Source of the DNA: Constrictibacter sp. MBR-5
GTDB lineage: Bacteria; Pseudomonadota; Alphaproteobacteria; JAJUGE01
Reading direction: 5' to 3'
DNA length: 64,000 nt
Assembly (NCBI RefSeq): GCF_040549485.1
Contig: NZ_JBEPTK010000004.1
Location: 310,001 to 374,000, forward strand
Both the position numbers and the translations under genes were made by a program. Under the pieces are notes generated by a model, which was not told the DNA's origin, made no database searches, and saw only the letters and a program-made list of their open reading frames with translations. Every line of letters begins with the position of its first letter. Within the stretch, counting starts at the first letter, position 1. This document shows, piece by piece, positions 6,615 to 17,373 of this stretch.

Positions 6615-9455
6615 ATGGACACAGCGGTCCGCGAGTTGGGTCTCGCGCCCATAAGCCTCCTGTCGGCGATTGCCGGCAGTGCCACCGGCGACGACCCGTC
6701 GACGCCCCAGACCCGGGCGCGCGTGCTCGAAGAGGTCAAGCAGACGTTGGCGGACGGACGCCGCCAGATCCGCGCTGCGTTCGAGGCGGGTGCTCCCGTC
6801 CATCACACGATGGCCGCCAATGCCGACCTGATCGACCAGTTGCTGCGCGACCTGCTCGATTATGCGATGACCTATGTCTTCCCGGCACCGAATCCGACGA
6901 CGGGGGACCGCATTTGCGTCGCGGCGGTCGGCGGTTATGGCCGAGGCGAACTCGCGCCATGGTCCGACATCGACCTGCTTTTCCTGCTGCCCTACAAGAA
7001 GACGCCTCGTAGCGAGCAGGTGGTCGAGTACGTCCTCTACATGCTCTGGGACACGGGCCTGAAGGTGGGGCACGCCACGCGCACCGTGGAGGAATGTCTC
7101 CGCCTCGCCCGCGACGATACGACGATCGCCACCAGCCTGCTGGAGTCGCGCTGGATCTGGGGCGAGCCTGTGCTCTACGAGGATCTGCGGCGGCGGTTCC
7201 TGTCGGAGTTGGTCCAGGGAACGGGCCCGGCATTCCTCGAGGCGAAGCTCGCCGAACGCGACCAGCGGCACCGCCGCCTCGGCGATTCGCGTTACGTGCT
7301 GGAGCCCAACGTCAAGGATGGCAAGGGAGGACTGCGCGATCTGCACACCCTCTACTGGATTGCCAAGTACCTCTATCAGGTCGAGGATGTCGCCGACCTC
7401 GCAGGACGTTGCGTCCTGACCCGCGCGGAACTGCGACGCTTCGAGAAGGCGGAAGAGTTCCTTTCGACCGTGCGCTGTCATCTGCACTATCTCACCGACA
7501 GGCCGGAGGATCGGCTGACCTTCGACATGCAGATCGAGATCGGCGCGCGCATGGGCTACACGGACCGTGCCGGAACGCGCGGCGTCGAGCGGTTCATGAA
7601 GCACTATTATCTGACCGCCAAGGACGTGGGCGACCTGACGCGCATCTTCTGCGCCGCCCTCGAAGCCGAGCACAAGCGCAAGCCACGGTTCGATCTTTCC
7701 CGGATCCTGCCTCGGGGGCGCAACATCGGCGCCTTCCAGGCGGAAGCCGGGCGCCTCAACATCCGCGATCCGGACGGTTTCAAGGCCGATCCGGTCAACC
7801 TGCTGCGGCTCTTCCATACGGCCCAGGCGCGGAACTACGACATCCATCCCCACGCGCTGCGGCTGGTCACGCGGAACCTGCGCCTAGTCGATGGAACGTT
7901 GCGGGAAAACGAGGAGGCGAACCGTCTCTTCGTGGAGATGCTGACCTCGTCGGACGATCCCGAGACGGCGCTGCGGCGGCTCAGCGAGGCGGGTGTGCTG
8001 GCCCGCTTCATCCCGGCGTTCGGGCGGGTCGTCGCGCAGATGCAGTACGACATGTACCACACCTACACGGTCGACGAGCACACGATCCGGGCGATCGGCA
8101 TCCTCAACCGCATCGAGAAGGGCGAACTCCGCGACAGCGCCCCCGCCGCCAGCGACGTCGTCGGCAAGATCGTCTCGCGCCGTGCTCTCTACGTGGCGAC
8201 CTTCCTGCACGACATCGCCAAAGGGCGCGGCGGCGACCACTCGGTGCTCGGTGCGAAGGTGGCGCAAGATCTCTGCCCGCGGCTCGGCCTCACGCCCGAG
8301 GAGACCGAGACGGTCGCCTGGCTGGTCCGCCACCACCTGCTGATGAGTAACACCGCCTTCAAGCGGGACTTGAACGATCCGCAGACGATTCGCGATTTCG
8401 TCGCCGCAGTCCGCTCGCCGGAACGGCTGAGGCTCCTGCTGGTTCTGACCGTCGCGGACATCCGTGCTGTCGGGCCCGACATCTGGAACAACTGGAAGGC
8501 GACGCTGCTGCGCAGCCTGTACTTCCGTGCCGAAGAGCAGCTGTCCGGCGGCGTCGACGCCGAACCCCGACAGGCGCGCGTGGCGCCGGTGCTCGCTGCG
8601 GTGCGCAAACTGCTTCCCGAATGGGACGACGCCACCTTCGAGCGCTACGCGGCCGAGGCTCCGCCCTATTACTGGTTGAGTGCCGATCCGGAGACCCTGG
8701 CGCGCCAGGCGCGTCTGGTCGAGAGCACCCAGAAGGCGACCCCTCCGCTGGTCGTCGAAGCGCGTGTCGCCAGCGACCGCGACGCGACCGAGATCAGCAT
8801 CTGCACGCCCGACCATCCCGGTCTCTTCTCGCGCATCGCCGGGGCCATAGCCCTGACCGGCGGCAACATCGTCGACGCCCGGATCTTCACCCTGGGCAGC
8901 GGCCTCGCGGTCGATACCTTCTGGATCCAGTCGGACGACGGGCAGGCCTATGACCGGCCCGAGCGGCTGGAGCGGCTGGAGCACAGGATCCGCGACGCAT
9001 TGGCCGGCAGGATCGATCTGCGCAAGGAACTGCGCAGACAGCCGTCCTGGCCTAGTCGGACGAGTGTGTTCACGGTGCAGCCGAGGGTGCTGATCGACAA
9101 CCGCGCAAGCGCCACGCACACGCTTATCGAACTGAACGGCAGAGACCGCTCCGGCTTCCTCTACGACGTCACCCGCGCCCTGAGCGGCGCCGGCGCGCAG
9201 ATCGCCACCGCCCGCATCGCCACCTTCGGCGAAACGGCGATCGACGTCTTCTATGTTAAGGACGTGTTCGGCCTGAAGATCGAGCACGAAGGAAAGCTGC
9301 GCCAGCTGCGCGAAGCCTTGCTTCAGGCGATGGCCGATCCGGCCGCTGCGAAGGAGAAGCAGGGGCCGATAAAGCCGACACGGCACCGCTCTTCGGTCAA
9401 ACGCCGGATACGAGGTGCACCTCCCCCTGCGTCGCGGCGCAAGGGCCGCGCATGA
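6615..9455 (+). CDS. glnD: [Protein-PII] uridylyltransferase/uridylyl-removing enzyme
   Basis: 946-residue GlnD, the nitrogen sensor that uridylylates PII when glutamine is low and removes UMP when it is high. The nucleotidyltransferase motif GGYGRGELAPWSDIDLLFL is near residues 104-122, the HD-domain motif FLHDIAKGRGGDHS is near 531, and two ACT domains start at about 726 and 835 for glutamine sensing. The length matches the alphaproteobacterial family. The ATG at 6615 has GAGGAA 8 bases upstream. The C-terminal 20-30 residues are basic and poorly conserved. Confidence 0.97.
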   Translation: MDTAVRELGLAPISLLSAIAGSATGDDPSTPQTRARVLEEVKQTLADGRRQIRAAFEAGAPVHHTMAANADLIDQLLRDLLDYAMTYVFPAPNPTTGDRICVAAVGGYGRGELAPWSDIDLLFLLPYKKTPRSEQVVEYVLYMLWDTGLKVGHATRTVEECLRLARDDTTIATSLLESRWIWGEPVLYEDLRRRFLSELVQGTGPAFLEAKLAERDQRHRRLGDSRYVLEPNVKDGKGGLRDLHTLYWIAKYLYQVEDVADLAGRCVLTRAELRRFEKAEEFLSTVRCHLHYLTDRPEDRLTFDMQIEIGARMGYTDRAGTRGVERFMKHYYLTAKDVGDLTRIFCAALEAEHKRKPRFDLSRILPRGRNIGAFQAEAGRLNIRDPDGFKADPVNLLRLFHTAQARNYDIHPHALRLVTRNLRLVDGTLRENEEANRLFVEMLTSSDDPETALRRLSEAGVLARFIPAFGRVVAQMQYDMYHTYTVDEHTIRAIGILNRIEKGELRDSAPAASDVVGKIVSRRALYVATFLHDIAKGRGGDHSVLGAKVAQDLCPRLGLTPEETETVAWLVRHHLLMSNTAFKRDLNDPQTIRDFVAAVRSPERLRLLLVLTVADIRAVGPDIWNNWKATLLRSLYFRAEEQLSGGVDAEPRQARVAPVLAAVRKLLPEWDDATFERYAAEAPPYYWLSADPETLARQARLVESTQKATPPLVVEARVASDRDATEISICTPDHPGLFSRIAGAIALTGGNIVDARIFTLGSGLAVDTFWIQSDDGQAYDRPERLERLEHRIRDALAGRIDLRKELRRQPSWPSRTSVFTVQPRVLIDNRASATHTLIELNGRDRSGFLYDVTRALSGAGAQIATARIATFGETAIDVFYVKDVFGLKIEHEGKLRQLREALLQAMADPAAAKEKQGPIKPTRHRSSVKRRIRGAPPPASRRKGRA

Positions 9456-9517
9456 CCGGGCGTTCGATGATGGCAGGAAGACCTGCCTGCCTTCGCTTCT
9501 CCGACGCCTGAATCGGC

Positions 9518-11071
9518 GTGTCTCTCGTCCGTTCCATTTTCACCGTCGGCGGCTACACGCTCGCCAGCCGGGTCCTAGGCCTCGTCCGCGACCTCATCAC
9601 TGCAGCGTTGCTCGGCGCTGGTCCCATGGCCGACGCCTTCTTCGTCGCGTTCCGGCTGCCGAACCTCTTCCGGCGGCTGTTCGCCGAGGGAGCCTTCTCC
9701 GCCGCCTTCGTACCGCTGTTCGCGCGGACGCTCGAAGCGGAGGGCACCGATGCCGCCAGGCGTTTTGCCGAACAGGCGCTGGCGGTACTGGTCACGATTC
9801 TCCTCGTCCTCACGGTGGTCGCCGAGCTGGCGATGCCATGGCTGGTCCTGACGCTGGCCCCGGGCTTCGCGGACGATCCGGGCAAGCTCGCCCAGGCCGT
9901 CGAGTTCTCGCGCATCACGTTCCCCTATCTGCTTTTCACGGCCGCGATGGCCCTGATGGCGGGCGTCCTGAACGGGCTCTACCGCTTCGGTGCGGCGGCG
10001 GCGGCGCCGATCGTGCTGAACATCTGCATGATCGCGGCGCTGCTCTTCCTCACCGATCTGACCGGCAGCCCCGGACATGCCCTTTCGTGGGGCGTCGCGG
10101 TAGCGGGGATCGGACAGTGCCTTCTCCTGGCCGTCGCCATGCGCAATGCCGGCATGTCGCTGCGGCCGACCCTGCCCCGGATCACGCCGCAGATCAAACG
10201 GCTGCTCGTCCTGATCGCCCCCGGAGCCCTCGGTGCCGGCGTGATGCAGGTGAACCTCCTGGTCGGCACCATGATCGCGTCGCTGCTGCCGACCGGCGCC
10301 GTGGCTTATCTCTACTATGCCGACCGCCTGTATCAGTTGCCGCTCGGGGTCATCGGCATCGCGATCGGAACCGCGCTGCTGCCCCGCCTCGCCCGCGAGC
10401 TTCGCGGCAGCGACCTCGATGCGGCGGGGCATACGACGAATCGCGCGATCGAGGTCGCCCTGCTGCTGACCCTGCCCGCAAGTGCGGCACTCCTCATCCT
10501 GGCGGGCCCGATCGTCAGCGTCCTGTTCGAGCGGGGCGCCTTCACGCTGGCCGACACCGCCGAGACGGCTTGGACCCTCGCCGCCTACGCCGTCGGGTTG
10601 CCCGCCTTCGTTCTCGTGAAGGTCCTCGCACCGGCGTTCTTCGCCCGCGAAGACACGCGCACCCCAGTCATCGTCGCGGCCTGGACCATGGCGGCGAACA
10701 TCCTCCTCTCGATCATGCTCGTCTTTCCATTCGAGCATGTCGGTCTCGCGATGGCGACCTCCCTCGCATCGTGGATCAACGCCGGCTGGCTCGCAGTCGG
10801 ACTGAACCGGCGCGGTTTTCTGACGGCCGACCGGCGCCTGCTCCGCGCGGTGCCGCGGCTCGCGGCCGCCTCGCTGGCGATGTCGGCGGCACTCGCGGCG
10901 GTCGCCTGGCCGATGACTTCGACAATGCATGGCGGCAGCGCGCTCGGCGCCGGCATCCTTGCCGCGGTATGTGCGGGCGGTGCCGTCTTCTTCTTCGCCG
11001 CTGCGCACGTGCTGGGCGCGGTGGATTTTCGGGAGCTTCGGGACCATCTCCGGCGACGTCGTCCATCCTGA
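9518..11071 (+). CDS. murJ: Lipid II flippase MurJ
   Basis: 517-residue polytopic inner-membrane protein of the MATE-like MVF family, which moves lipid II to the periplasm for peptidoglycan synthesis. The N-terminus [21 protein letters not shown], the [20 protein letters not shown] segment and [12 protein letters not shown] are characteristic, with about 14 predicted helices. The start is GTG at 9518. It follows glnD by about 60 bases, the order seen in many alphaproteobacteria, and precedes trpS. Confidence 0.96.
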   Translation: MSLVRSIFTVGGYTLASRVLGLVRDLITAALLGAGPMADAFFVAFRLPNLFRRLFAEGAFSAAFVPLFARTLEAEGTDAARRFAEQALAVLVTILLVLTVVAELAMPWLVLTLAPGFADDPGKLAQAVEFSRITFPYLLFTAAMALMAGVLNGLYRFGAAAAAPIVLNICMIAALLFLTDLTGSPGHALSWGVAVAGIGQCLLLAVAMRNAGMSLRPTLPRITPQIKRLLVLIAPGALGAGVMQVNLLVGTMIASLLPTGAVAYLYYADRLYQLPLGVIGIAIGTALLPRLARELRGSDLDAAGHTTNRAIEVALLLTLPASAALLILAGPIVSVLFERGAFTLADTAETAWTLAAYAVGLPAFVLVKVLAPAFFAREDTRTPVIVAAWTMAANILLSIMLVFPFEHVGLAMATSLASWINAGWLAVGLNRRGFLTADRRLLRAVPRLAAASLAMSAALAAVAWPMTSTMHGGSALGAGILAAVCAGGAVFFFAAAHVLGAVDFRELRDHLRRRRPS

Positions 11072-11174
11072 TTTCTGCGCCCCGGGCTTGCCGGAACCGG
11101 GCGGCGCGCTTGATTTGATGGGGCATGGCGGGGATAACACCGCACGAGCTGTGTACCCCCATCCGGAGCGCGTC

Positions 11175-12173
11175 ATGAATCGCATCTTCTCGGGCGTCCA
11201 ACCGACCGGGAACCTGCATCTGGGCAATTATCTCGGCGCGATCCGCAACTGGGTACAGCTGCAGAAGGACTATGACTGCATCTTCTGCATCGTCGATCTG
11301 CACGCGATCACGGTTCCGCAGAACCCCGAGGAACTCCGCCGATCGACGCGCGAAGTCACGGCGGCCTACATCGCTGCCGGGATCGATCCCGAACGCTGCG
11401 TGATCTTCAACCAGTCGGCGGTCGCCGGGCACAGCCAGCTCTCCTGGCTGCTCGGCTGCATCACGCCGATCGGCTGGCTGAACCGGATGACCCAGTTCAA
11501 GGAGAAGGCCGGCAAGCAGCGCGACAACGCTTCGCTCGGTCTCTTCGGCTACCCCGTGCTCATGGCGGCCGACATCCTGCTCTACAAGGCCACCCACGTT
11601 CCGGTCGGCGAGGACCAGAAACAGCATCTCGAACTGGCGCGCGACATCGCGGGCGCCTTCAACCGCATGTACGGCCAGGAGTATTTCCCCCTGCCCGAGC
11701 CACAGATCATGGGCACCGCGGCGCGCGTCATGAGCCTGCGCGACGGCACCGCGAAGATGAGCAAGTCGGATCCATCCGAATATTCGCGCATCAACATGAC
11801 CGACGACGCCGACACCGTCGCGCTGAAGATCCGCCGTGCCAAGACGGACCCGGAGCCGCTGCCGAGCGACACGTCGGGTCTCGAAGGCCGCCCGGAGGCA
11901 GCCAACCTCGTCGGCATCTACGGCGCCCTGACCGGACGGGATCGCGCGGCGGTCCTGGCCGAGCATGGCGGCCGCGGCTTCGCCGAGTTCAAGCAGTCGC
12001 TCGCCGAGGTCGCCGTCGACACGCTCGGTCCGATCGGCAGCGAGATGAAGCGGCTGGTTGCCGATCCCGCCTATGTCGACGGCATTCTTCGACGCGGGGC
12101 CGAGGCCGCGAACGCCATTGCGGAGCGACACCTGCGCGAGGTGCACGATATGATCGGCCTACTCCGGCCCTGA
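11175..12173 (+). CDS. trpS: Tryptophanyl-tRNA synthetase
   Basis: 332-residue class I aminoacyl-tRNA synthetase. The HIGH-like signature is [13 protein letters not shown] at residues 10-22 and the KMSKS loop is [10 protein letters not shown] near residue 195. The [15 protein letters not shown] segment is the usual Trp-binding neighbourhood. The ATG at 11175 was chosen over the open upstream frame because [12 protein letters not shown] is the conserved start. It lies downstream of murJ in the same direction. Confidence 0.97.
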   Translation: MNRIFSGVQPTGNLHLGNYLGAIRNWVQLQKDYDCIFCIVDLHAITVPQNPEELRRSTREVTAAYIAAGIDPERCVIFNQSAVAGHSQLSWLLGCITPIGWLNRMTQFKEKAGKQRDNASLGLFGYPVLMAADILLYKATHVPVGEDQKQHLELARDIAGAFNRMYGQEYFPLPEPQIMGTAARVMSLRDGTAKMSKSDPSEYSRINMTDDADTVALKIRRAKTDPEPLPSDTSGLEGRPEAANLVGIYGALTGRDRAAVLAEHGGRGFAEFKQSLAEVAVDTLGPIGSEMKRLVADPAYVDGILRRGAEAANAIAERHLREVHDMIGLLRP

Positions 12174-12203
12174 CGGCGGAGGCGGACCGAAGGCCGGGGG
12201 CGC

Positions 12204-13124
12204 ATGCAGATCTATCTACCCATCGCGGAGATCTCGGAGAACGTGATCGTTCTCCTGGGCCTCGGCTGGGCGATCGGCTTCCTTTCCGGCCTGTTCGGGG
12301 TCGGCGGGGGATTCCTGCTCACGCCGATACTCATCTTCCTGGGGGTGCCGCCACCGGTGGCGGTGGCCAGTTCCGCCAACCAGCTGGTAGGCACGTCCAT
12401 CGCCGGCGTCCTGGCGCACTGGCGACGCAAGACGATCGACTTCCGCATGGGAGGGGTACTGCTTGCGGGGGGCATCGCCGGATCCGGCCTGGGCGTGGTG
12501 GTGTTCGACCTTCTGCGGCAGGCGGGCCAAGTCGATCTGGTCGTGCAGCTCTGCTACATCATCATGCTAGGCTCGATCGGCGCCATCATGTTCGTCGAGA
12601 GCCTGAACGCCATCCTCAAGCGGCGGCGGCCGGGCGGGCGGCGGCGCAAGCTACACACGCACATCTGGCTGCACGGCCTGCCGCTGAAGATGCGCTTTCC
12701 GCGCTCGCGCCTTTACATCAGCGTCTTCATGCCGCTCGGAGTAGGCTTCGTGGTCGGCCTGCTGGCGGCGATCATGGGTGTCGGCGGCGGCTTCATCATG
12801 GTGCCGGCCATGATCTACCTGATCGGAATGCCCACCTCCGTGGTGGCCGGAACCTCCCTCTTCCAGATCCTGTTCGTCACGGCGAACGTCACCTTCCTCC
12901 AGGCGATGGCCACGCAGACGGTCGACGTCCTGCTCGCCCTCATCCTGCTGGTCGGCTCGGTGCTCGGCGTGCAGATCGGCGCGCGGATGGGCGGTCGCCT
13001 TCCGGCCGAACAGTTCCGCTTCCTGCTGGCCGTCATGGTGCTCGCGGTGTGCGGGAAGATCTTCTACGACCTCGTCGCGCGGCCCGAGGACATCTACAGC
13101 ATCGCCGCGAACCTGCCCGGCTGA
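12204..13124 (+). CDS. Sulfite exporter TauE/SafE family permease
   Basis: 306-residue membrane protein of the TSUP family (PF01925). The fold duplication is visible: GLFGVGGGFLLTP near residue 31 and AIMGVGGGFIMVP near residue 194, each starting a bundle of about four helices, joined by a basic cytoplasmic loop (KRRRPGGRRRK). TSUP proteins move sulfite, sulfoacetate or other organosulfur anions. Nothing here indicates which. It lies 30 bases after trpS and could be co-transcribed. Confidence 0.9.
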   Translation: MQIYLPIAEISENVIVLLGLGWAIGFLSGLFGVGGGFLLTPILIFLGVPPPVAVASSANQLVGTSIAGVLAHWRRKTIDFRMGGVLLAGGIAGSGLGVVVFDLLRQAGQVDLVVQLCYIIMLGSIGAIMFVESLNAILKRRRPGGRRRKLHTHIWLHGLPLKMRFPRSRLYISVFMPLGVGFVVGLLAAIMGVGGGFIMVPAMIYLIGMPTSVVAGTSLFQILFVTANVTFLQAMATQTVDVLLALILLVGSVLGVQIGARMGGRLPAEQFRFLLAVMVLAVCGKIFYDLVARPEDIYSIAANLPG

Positions 13125-13157
13125 TCTGCCCGGCGGCGGGTGCAGTGGCGGGTTCCT

Positions 13158-14468
13158 TCACCACCACATCGCCCGCGCGTTCTTCAGCGCTTCGGGGCCG
13201 AGTGTGACGCAATAGGCGTTGGCCGCTCGTAGGGTCCGGCACGCGCTGACGGCCTGCTGTTGCGACAGGTTGGTGAGAAGTGCCGAATACCGCGTGATCC
13301 CTGCGGCGCGGCGTTCGATCAGGACGGGCTTGCCGCCGGTGATCGCCGGTTCAATCCGCTTCCTGGCGCTGGCAACCAGACCTTGCGCAGCAGCCTTGTC
13401 GGACAGGATGCCCAAGGTGAGGCCCCAGCCGCCGATGCCGGCGCGTGCGGCGGGGGCTGACCTGCCCGTCAACAGGATCTCCTCTTCCGCGGCGGGGCCG
13501 CATGCCGCGGGGGGTATGACCACCGGCGGTTCCGTCGCAGGCGCGGGGCCCGTCAGATCGGCGAGCGGCCCATCCGCGCGCCCGTCGACGAACGCGCGGT
13601 CGAGGAGATTGCGCATCGCGGCGAGCCGCGCGCCGCGGCTCGTCGCTCCGAGCACGACGCCGATCAGGCGCCGCCCGTCGCGCGTCGCCGTTCCCACGAG
13701 GTTGTAGCCCGAGGCACAGGTGAAGCCGGTCTTCATACCGTCAGCACCGGCGTAGGCGGTCAGCAATCCGTTGTAGCTGGGCAGCATCCGCCCACCGTGG
13801 GACATACCGAGCATGGCGAACCGGTCCGCCTGCTCGGGAAAGTGCTGCAGGAGGGCGCGCGCCAGGATTGCCATGTCCCGGGCGTCGGTGACATTGCCGG
13901 CGTGGGGAAGTCCGCTGGCATTGGCGAAGCTCGTCCGGCCCATCCCGAGATCACGTGCCCGGAACGTCATCAACGCGGCGAAGGTCGCCTCATCGCCGGC
14001 AATTGCCTCGGCGAGCACCACGGCAACGTCGTTCGCAGATCTCACGATCAGCGCACTGACGGCGTCGTCCACGGCAATCTCGGAGCCGGCGGCCAGTCCG
14101 AGTTTCGTCGGCGGCTGCGCGGCAGCGCGGCCGGAGACAGGCAAACTCTCCTCGCCGCCGAGATCGCCCGCATCGAGCGCCTCGAAAACGAGGTAAAGCG
14201 TCATCAGTTTGGTGAGCGACGCGGGACGCCAGGGGTCGAGCGGTCGCGCCGCATAAAGGACGTTGCCAGTCGCCGCATCCGCCACGACGGCCGGCAGGTC
14301 GGCTGCGGCCACTGGTGCGGCTCCGAGCAGGCAGGCTGCCAGCCCGGAGAGCCTTGCCAACCAACCGGGCGAGATCGCCCGGCACCCTGACCCGGCGCTA
14401 CTCGACGAGCGCCGGTTCTTTTCCCTTGGTCGCCCGTGGCGGACGCGGGGCGGCGGATCCGTCGACAT
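13158..14468 (-). CDS. D-alanyl-D-alanine carboxypeptidase with C-terminal SPOR-like region
   Basis: Periplasmic penicillin-binding protein of the S11 family that trims peptidoglycan pentapeptides. Motifs: SxxK in PASLTKLMT, SxN in RSANDVAVV, and KTG in DGMKTGFT. The last 80 residues (from GGWGLTLGILSDKAAAQG) resemble a SPOR repeat. A hydrophobic stretch ending APVAAADL looks like a signal peptide. The start is uncertain: ATG at 14468 overlaps clpA by 71 bases and gives a long basic n-region, whereas TTG at 14360 starts directly before the signal. It is a paralogue of the gene at 17374-18657 on the other side of clpSA. Confidence 0.88.
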   Translation of the reverse strand: MSTDPPPRVRHGRPREKNRRSSSSAGSGCRAISPGWLARLSGLAACLLGAAPVAAADLPAVVADAATGNVLYAARPLDPWRPASLTKLMTLYLVFEALDAGDLGGEESLPVSGRAAAQPPTKLGLAAGSEIAVDDAVSALIVRSANDVAVVLAEAIAGDEATFAALMTFRARDLGMGRTSFANASGLPHAGNVTDARDMAILARALLQHFPEQADRFAMLGMSHGGRMLPSYNGLLTAYAGADGMKTGFTCASGYNLVGTATRDGRRLIGVVLGATSRGARLAAMRNLLDRAFVDGRADGPLADLTGPAPATEPPVVIPPAACGPAAEEEILLTGRSAPAARAGIGGWGLTLGILSDKAAAQGLVASARKRIEPAITGGKPVLIERRAAGITRYSALLTNLSQQQAVSACRTLRAANAYCVTLGPEALKNARAMWW

Positions 14469-16731
14469 ACTCGAACGTCAGCTTGTCCTCGTCGGCGGCG
14501 ACCGCGACGCGCACCGTGCCGCCCTTCGTCAGCCGCCCGAAAAGCAGCTCTTCGGCCAGCGGCTTCTTGACGTGCTCCTGGATGATCCGGCCGAGCGGGC
14601 GCGCACCGTATGCGGGCGTGTAGCCCTTACGGGACAGCCACTGGCGCGCCTCGTCGGTGAGTTCGATCATGACGCTCCGGTCGGCGAGTTGAGCCTCCAG
14701 CTGCATGACGAACTTGTCGACGACCCGGTGCACGACCTCCTGCGGCAGGTGTCGGAACGGGATCACGGCGTCGAGTCGATTGCGGAACTCGGGCGTGAAC
14801 AGGCGGTTGACCGCCTCCTCGTCCTCGCCGACACGCGCCTCTCGACCGAACCCGATCGCCGCTTTCGCCATGTCAGCCGCACCGGCATTCGTCGTCATGA
14901 TCAGGACGATGTTGCGGAAATCGACATTCTTGCCGTTGTGATCCGTCAGCTTCCCGTAGTCCATGATCTGCAGGAGGATGTTGAAAACGTCCGGGTGCGC
15001 CTTCTCGATCTCGTCCAACAGAAGGACGACGTGCGGGTTCTTGTCGACGGCATCGGTCAACAGGCCGCCTTGGTCGAAGCCGACATAGCCCGGCGGCGCA
15101 CCGATCAGACGGGAGACCGAGTGCCGCTCCATGTATTCCGACATGTCGAAACGGACCAGTTCGACCCCCAGGCAATGCGCCAGCTGGCGTGCCGCCTCGG
15201 TCTTGCCGACGCCCGTCGGGCCGGAGAACAGGTAGCACCCGATCGGCTTCTCCGGCTCGCGGAGACCGGCACGCGACAGCTTGATGGCGCTCGCCAGCGC
15301 GGTGACCGCCTGATCCTGGCCGAACACGACGTTCAGCAGGTCACGCTCGAGGTTCTGCAGCACGGTCCGGTCGTCCCGCGACACGCTCTTCGGGGGAATG
15401 CGCGCGATCTTCGCCACGATCGCCTCGACGTCGCGGACGTTGATCGTCTTCTTCCGCCGCGACGCCGGCAGCAGCAACTGCGCCGCACCGACCTCGTCGA
15501 TCACGTCGATCGCCTTGTCCGGCAGCTTGCGGTCGCCGATGTAGCGTGCCGACAGCTCGACCGCCGTCCGGATCGCGTCGTTCGTGTACCGGACGTTGTG
15601 GTGCTTCTCGTAATAAGGCTTCAGGCCCATCAGGATCTTGGTCGCGTCCTCCATCGACGGCTCGTGCACGTCGATCTTCTGGAAGCGCCGAACGAGGGCC
15701 CGATCCTTCTCGAAATAGTTCCGGTATTCCTTATAGGTCGTCGATCCGATGCAGCGCAGGTTGCCGCTGGCCAGGGCAGGCTTCAGCAGGTTCGACGCGT
15801 CCATTGATCCGCCGCTCGTCGCACCCGCGCCGATGACCGTGTGGATCTCGTCGATGAACAGAACGGCATCCTTGTGCGCGTCCAGTTCGTGCAGGACCGC
15901 CTTCAGCCGTTCCTCGAAGTCGCCGCGGTACCGCGTCCCCGCCAGCAGCGCGCCCATGTCGAGCGAGAAGATGGTGGCGCCCGAAAGGACGTCCGGCACC
16001 TCGCCCGCCACGATCTTGCGTGCCAGCCCTTCGGCGATCGCTGTCTTGCCGACGCCGGGGTCACCCACGTAGAGCGGGTTGTTCTTCGTACGGCGACACA
16101 GGATCTGGATCGTCCGCTCGACCTCCGCGTCGCGGCCGATCAACGGATCGATCATTCCCTTCTTCGCCTTCGCGTTCAGGTCGACGCAATACGCCTCGAG
16201 CGCGTCGTTACCCTTCTTCGCGGAGGGCTGACTCTCGCCGGAACCCGGCGCCTCATCGGGACCGCTGCCACGCACGCGACGCTCCTCCGACCGGCCCGGC
16301 ACCTTGGCGATGCCGTGCGAGATATAGTTGACCGCATCCAGGCGGGTCATCTCCTGCTCTTGCAAGAAGAAGACCGCGTGGCTCTCACGTTCCGAGAACA
16401 GGGCTACGAGAACATTTGCGCCGGTAACTTCCTGCCGGCCCGACGACTGGACGTGGATGGCGGCCCGCTGAAGGACGCGCTGAAAGCCGGCGGTCGGCTT
16501 CGGATCTTCCCCGCGATTGACCGCAAGCGTCTCGAGTTCGGTGTCCAGGTATTCCACGAGCTCCGCGCGGAGCTTTTCGAGGTCGAGCCCGCAAGCGCGA
16601 AGGACCGCGACGCACTCCTGATCCTCGGTGAGCGCCAGCAGCAGATGCTCCAGCGTCGCATACTCGTGTCGCCGAGCCGACGCGAAAGCGAGGGCGCGAT
16701 GCAGAGTCTGTTCGAGATTCCGAGACAGCAT
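14398..16731 (-). CDS. clpA: ATP-dependent Clp protease ATP-binding subunit ClpA
   Basis: 777-residue AAA+ unfoldase that feeds proteins to ClpP. It has an N-terminal Clp-N repeat domain (1-145), a first AAA+ module with Walker [14 protein letters not shown] and sensor [12 protein letters not shown], and a second with Walker [14 protein letters not shown] and [14 protein letters not shown]. The IGF-type ClpP-docking loop is in [11 protein letters not shown]. The C-terminus is Pro/Lys-rich. It follows clpS by 6 bases. clpP is not in the window. Confidence 0.97.
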   Translation of the reverse strand: MLSRNLEQTLHRALAFASARRHEYATLEHLLLALTEDQECVAVLRACGLDLEKLRAELVEYLDTELETLAVNRGEDPKPTAGFQRVLQRAAIHVQSSGRQEVTGANVLVALFSERESHAVFFLQEQEMTRLDAVNYISHGIAKVPGRSEERRVRGSGPDEAPGSGESQPSAKKGNDALEAYCVDLNAKAKKGMIDPLIGRDAEVERTIQILCRRTKNNPLYVGDPGVGKTAIAEGLARKIVAGEVPDVLSGATIFSLDMGALLAGTRYRGDFEERLKAVLHELDAHKDAVLFIDEIHTVIGAGATSGGSMDASNLLKPALASGNLRCIGSTTYKEYRNYFEKDRALVRRFQKIDVHEPSMEDATKILMGLKPYYEKHHNVRYTNDAIRTAVELSARYIGDRKLPDKAIDVIDEVGAAQLLLPASRRKKTINVRDVEAIVAKIARIPPKSVSRDDRTVLQNLERDLLNVVFGQDQAVTALASAIKLSRAGLREPEKPIGCYLFSGPTGVGKTEAARQLAHCLGVELVRFDMSEYMERHSVSRLIGAPPGYVGFDQGGLLTDAVDKNPHVVLLLDEIEKAHPDVFNILLQIMDYGKLTDHNGKNVDFRNIVLIMTTNAGAADMAKAAIGFGREARVGEDEEAVNRLFTPEFRNRLDAVIPFRHLPQEVVHRVVDKFVMQLEAQLADRSVMIELTDEARQWLSRKGYTPAYGARPLGRIIQEHVKKPLAEELLFGRLTKGGTVRVAVAADEDKLTFEYVDGSAAPRPPRATKGKEPALVE

Positions 16732-16737
16732 CCGGGG

Positions 16738-17076
16738 CTACTCTTTCTCAAGGGTCAGCTGCAGCGGATGTTCATGGCGCCGGGCGAAATCGACCACCTG
16801 CGCCACTTTCGTTTCCGCCACTTCGTAGGTATAGACGCCGCAGACGCCCAGACCGCGTCTGTGGACATGAAGCATGATGCGCGTCGCTTCCTCTCGATTC
16901 TTATGGAAGAAAGCTTCGAGAACATGAACGACGAACTCCATGGGAGTGTAGTCGTCGTTCAGCATCAACACCTTGTACATCGACGGCTTCTTGGTCTTCG
17001 GCTTCGCCTTGACGACGACACCTGTGGCCGGGCCATCGCCCTTCCGACCGCCATTCTGTCTGTCGTCGTCGCTCAT
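16738..17076 (-). CDS. clpS: ClpAP adaptor protein ClpS
   Basis: 112-residue adaptor that recognises N-degrons and hands them to ClpA. The [14 protein letters not shown] segment holds the Asp and Met residues that line the N-end residue pocket, and [21 protein letters not shown] follows as in the family. The N-terminus is a flexible Lys-rich arm. The ATG at 17076 gives a normal length; an ATG at 17259 preceded by AAGAGG would add 61 unconserved residues. It is upstream of and probably coupled to clpA. The N-degron-forming enzyme Aat is encoded at 48.6 kb. Confidence 0.94.
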   Translation of the reverse strand: MSDDDRQNGGRKGDGPATGVVVKAKPKTKKPSMYKVLMLNDDYTPMEFVVHVLEAFFHKNREEATRIMLHVHRRGLGVCGVYTYEVAETKVAQVVDFARRHEHPLQLTLEKE

Positions 17077-17373
17077 CGCCTCGGCCACCGCACCGTTCGC
17101 CGCCCCGACATCGGACGTGATGTTACCACAGAGATAGTGGGCCTGTGCATGCCCGGAGAAAAGGGCGCCTCCGGCCCCAATCTGCGCCGCCACGCCGGCC
17201 GGGCCGTCAATCCCGGGAGACCGGCGCGTCCATGATGGTGAGTCCGTCATGACACACATTCAAGATTTACCTCTTTTCAACGGATAAGGGGCATTGCTTG
17301 CCACAGAACCTCATGATCTAAGCGCGAGATGTCCGATTGCGGACGTCTTCCGTGATCGGCGCAGCGCCAGAAG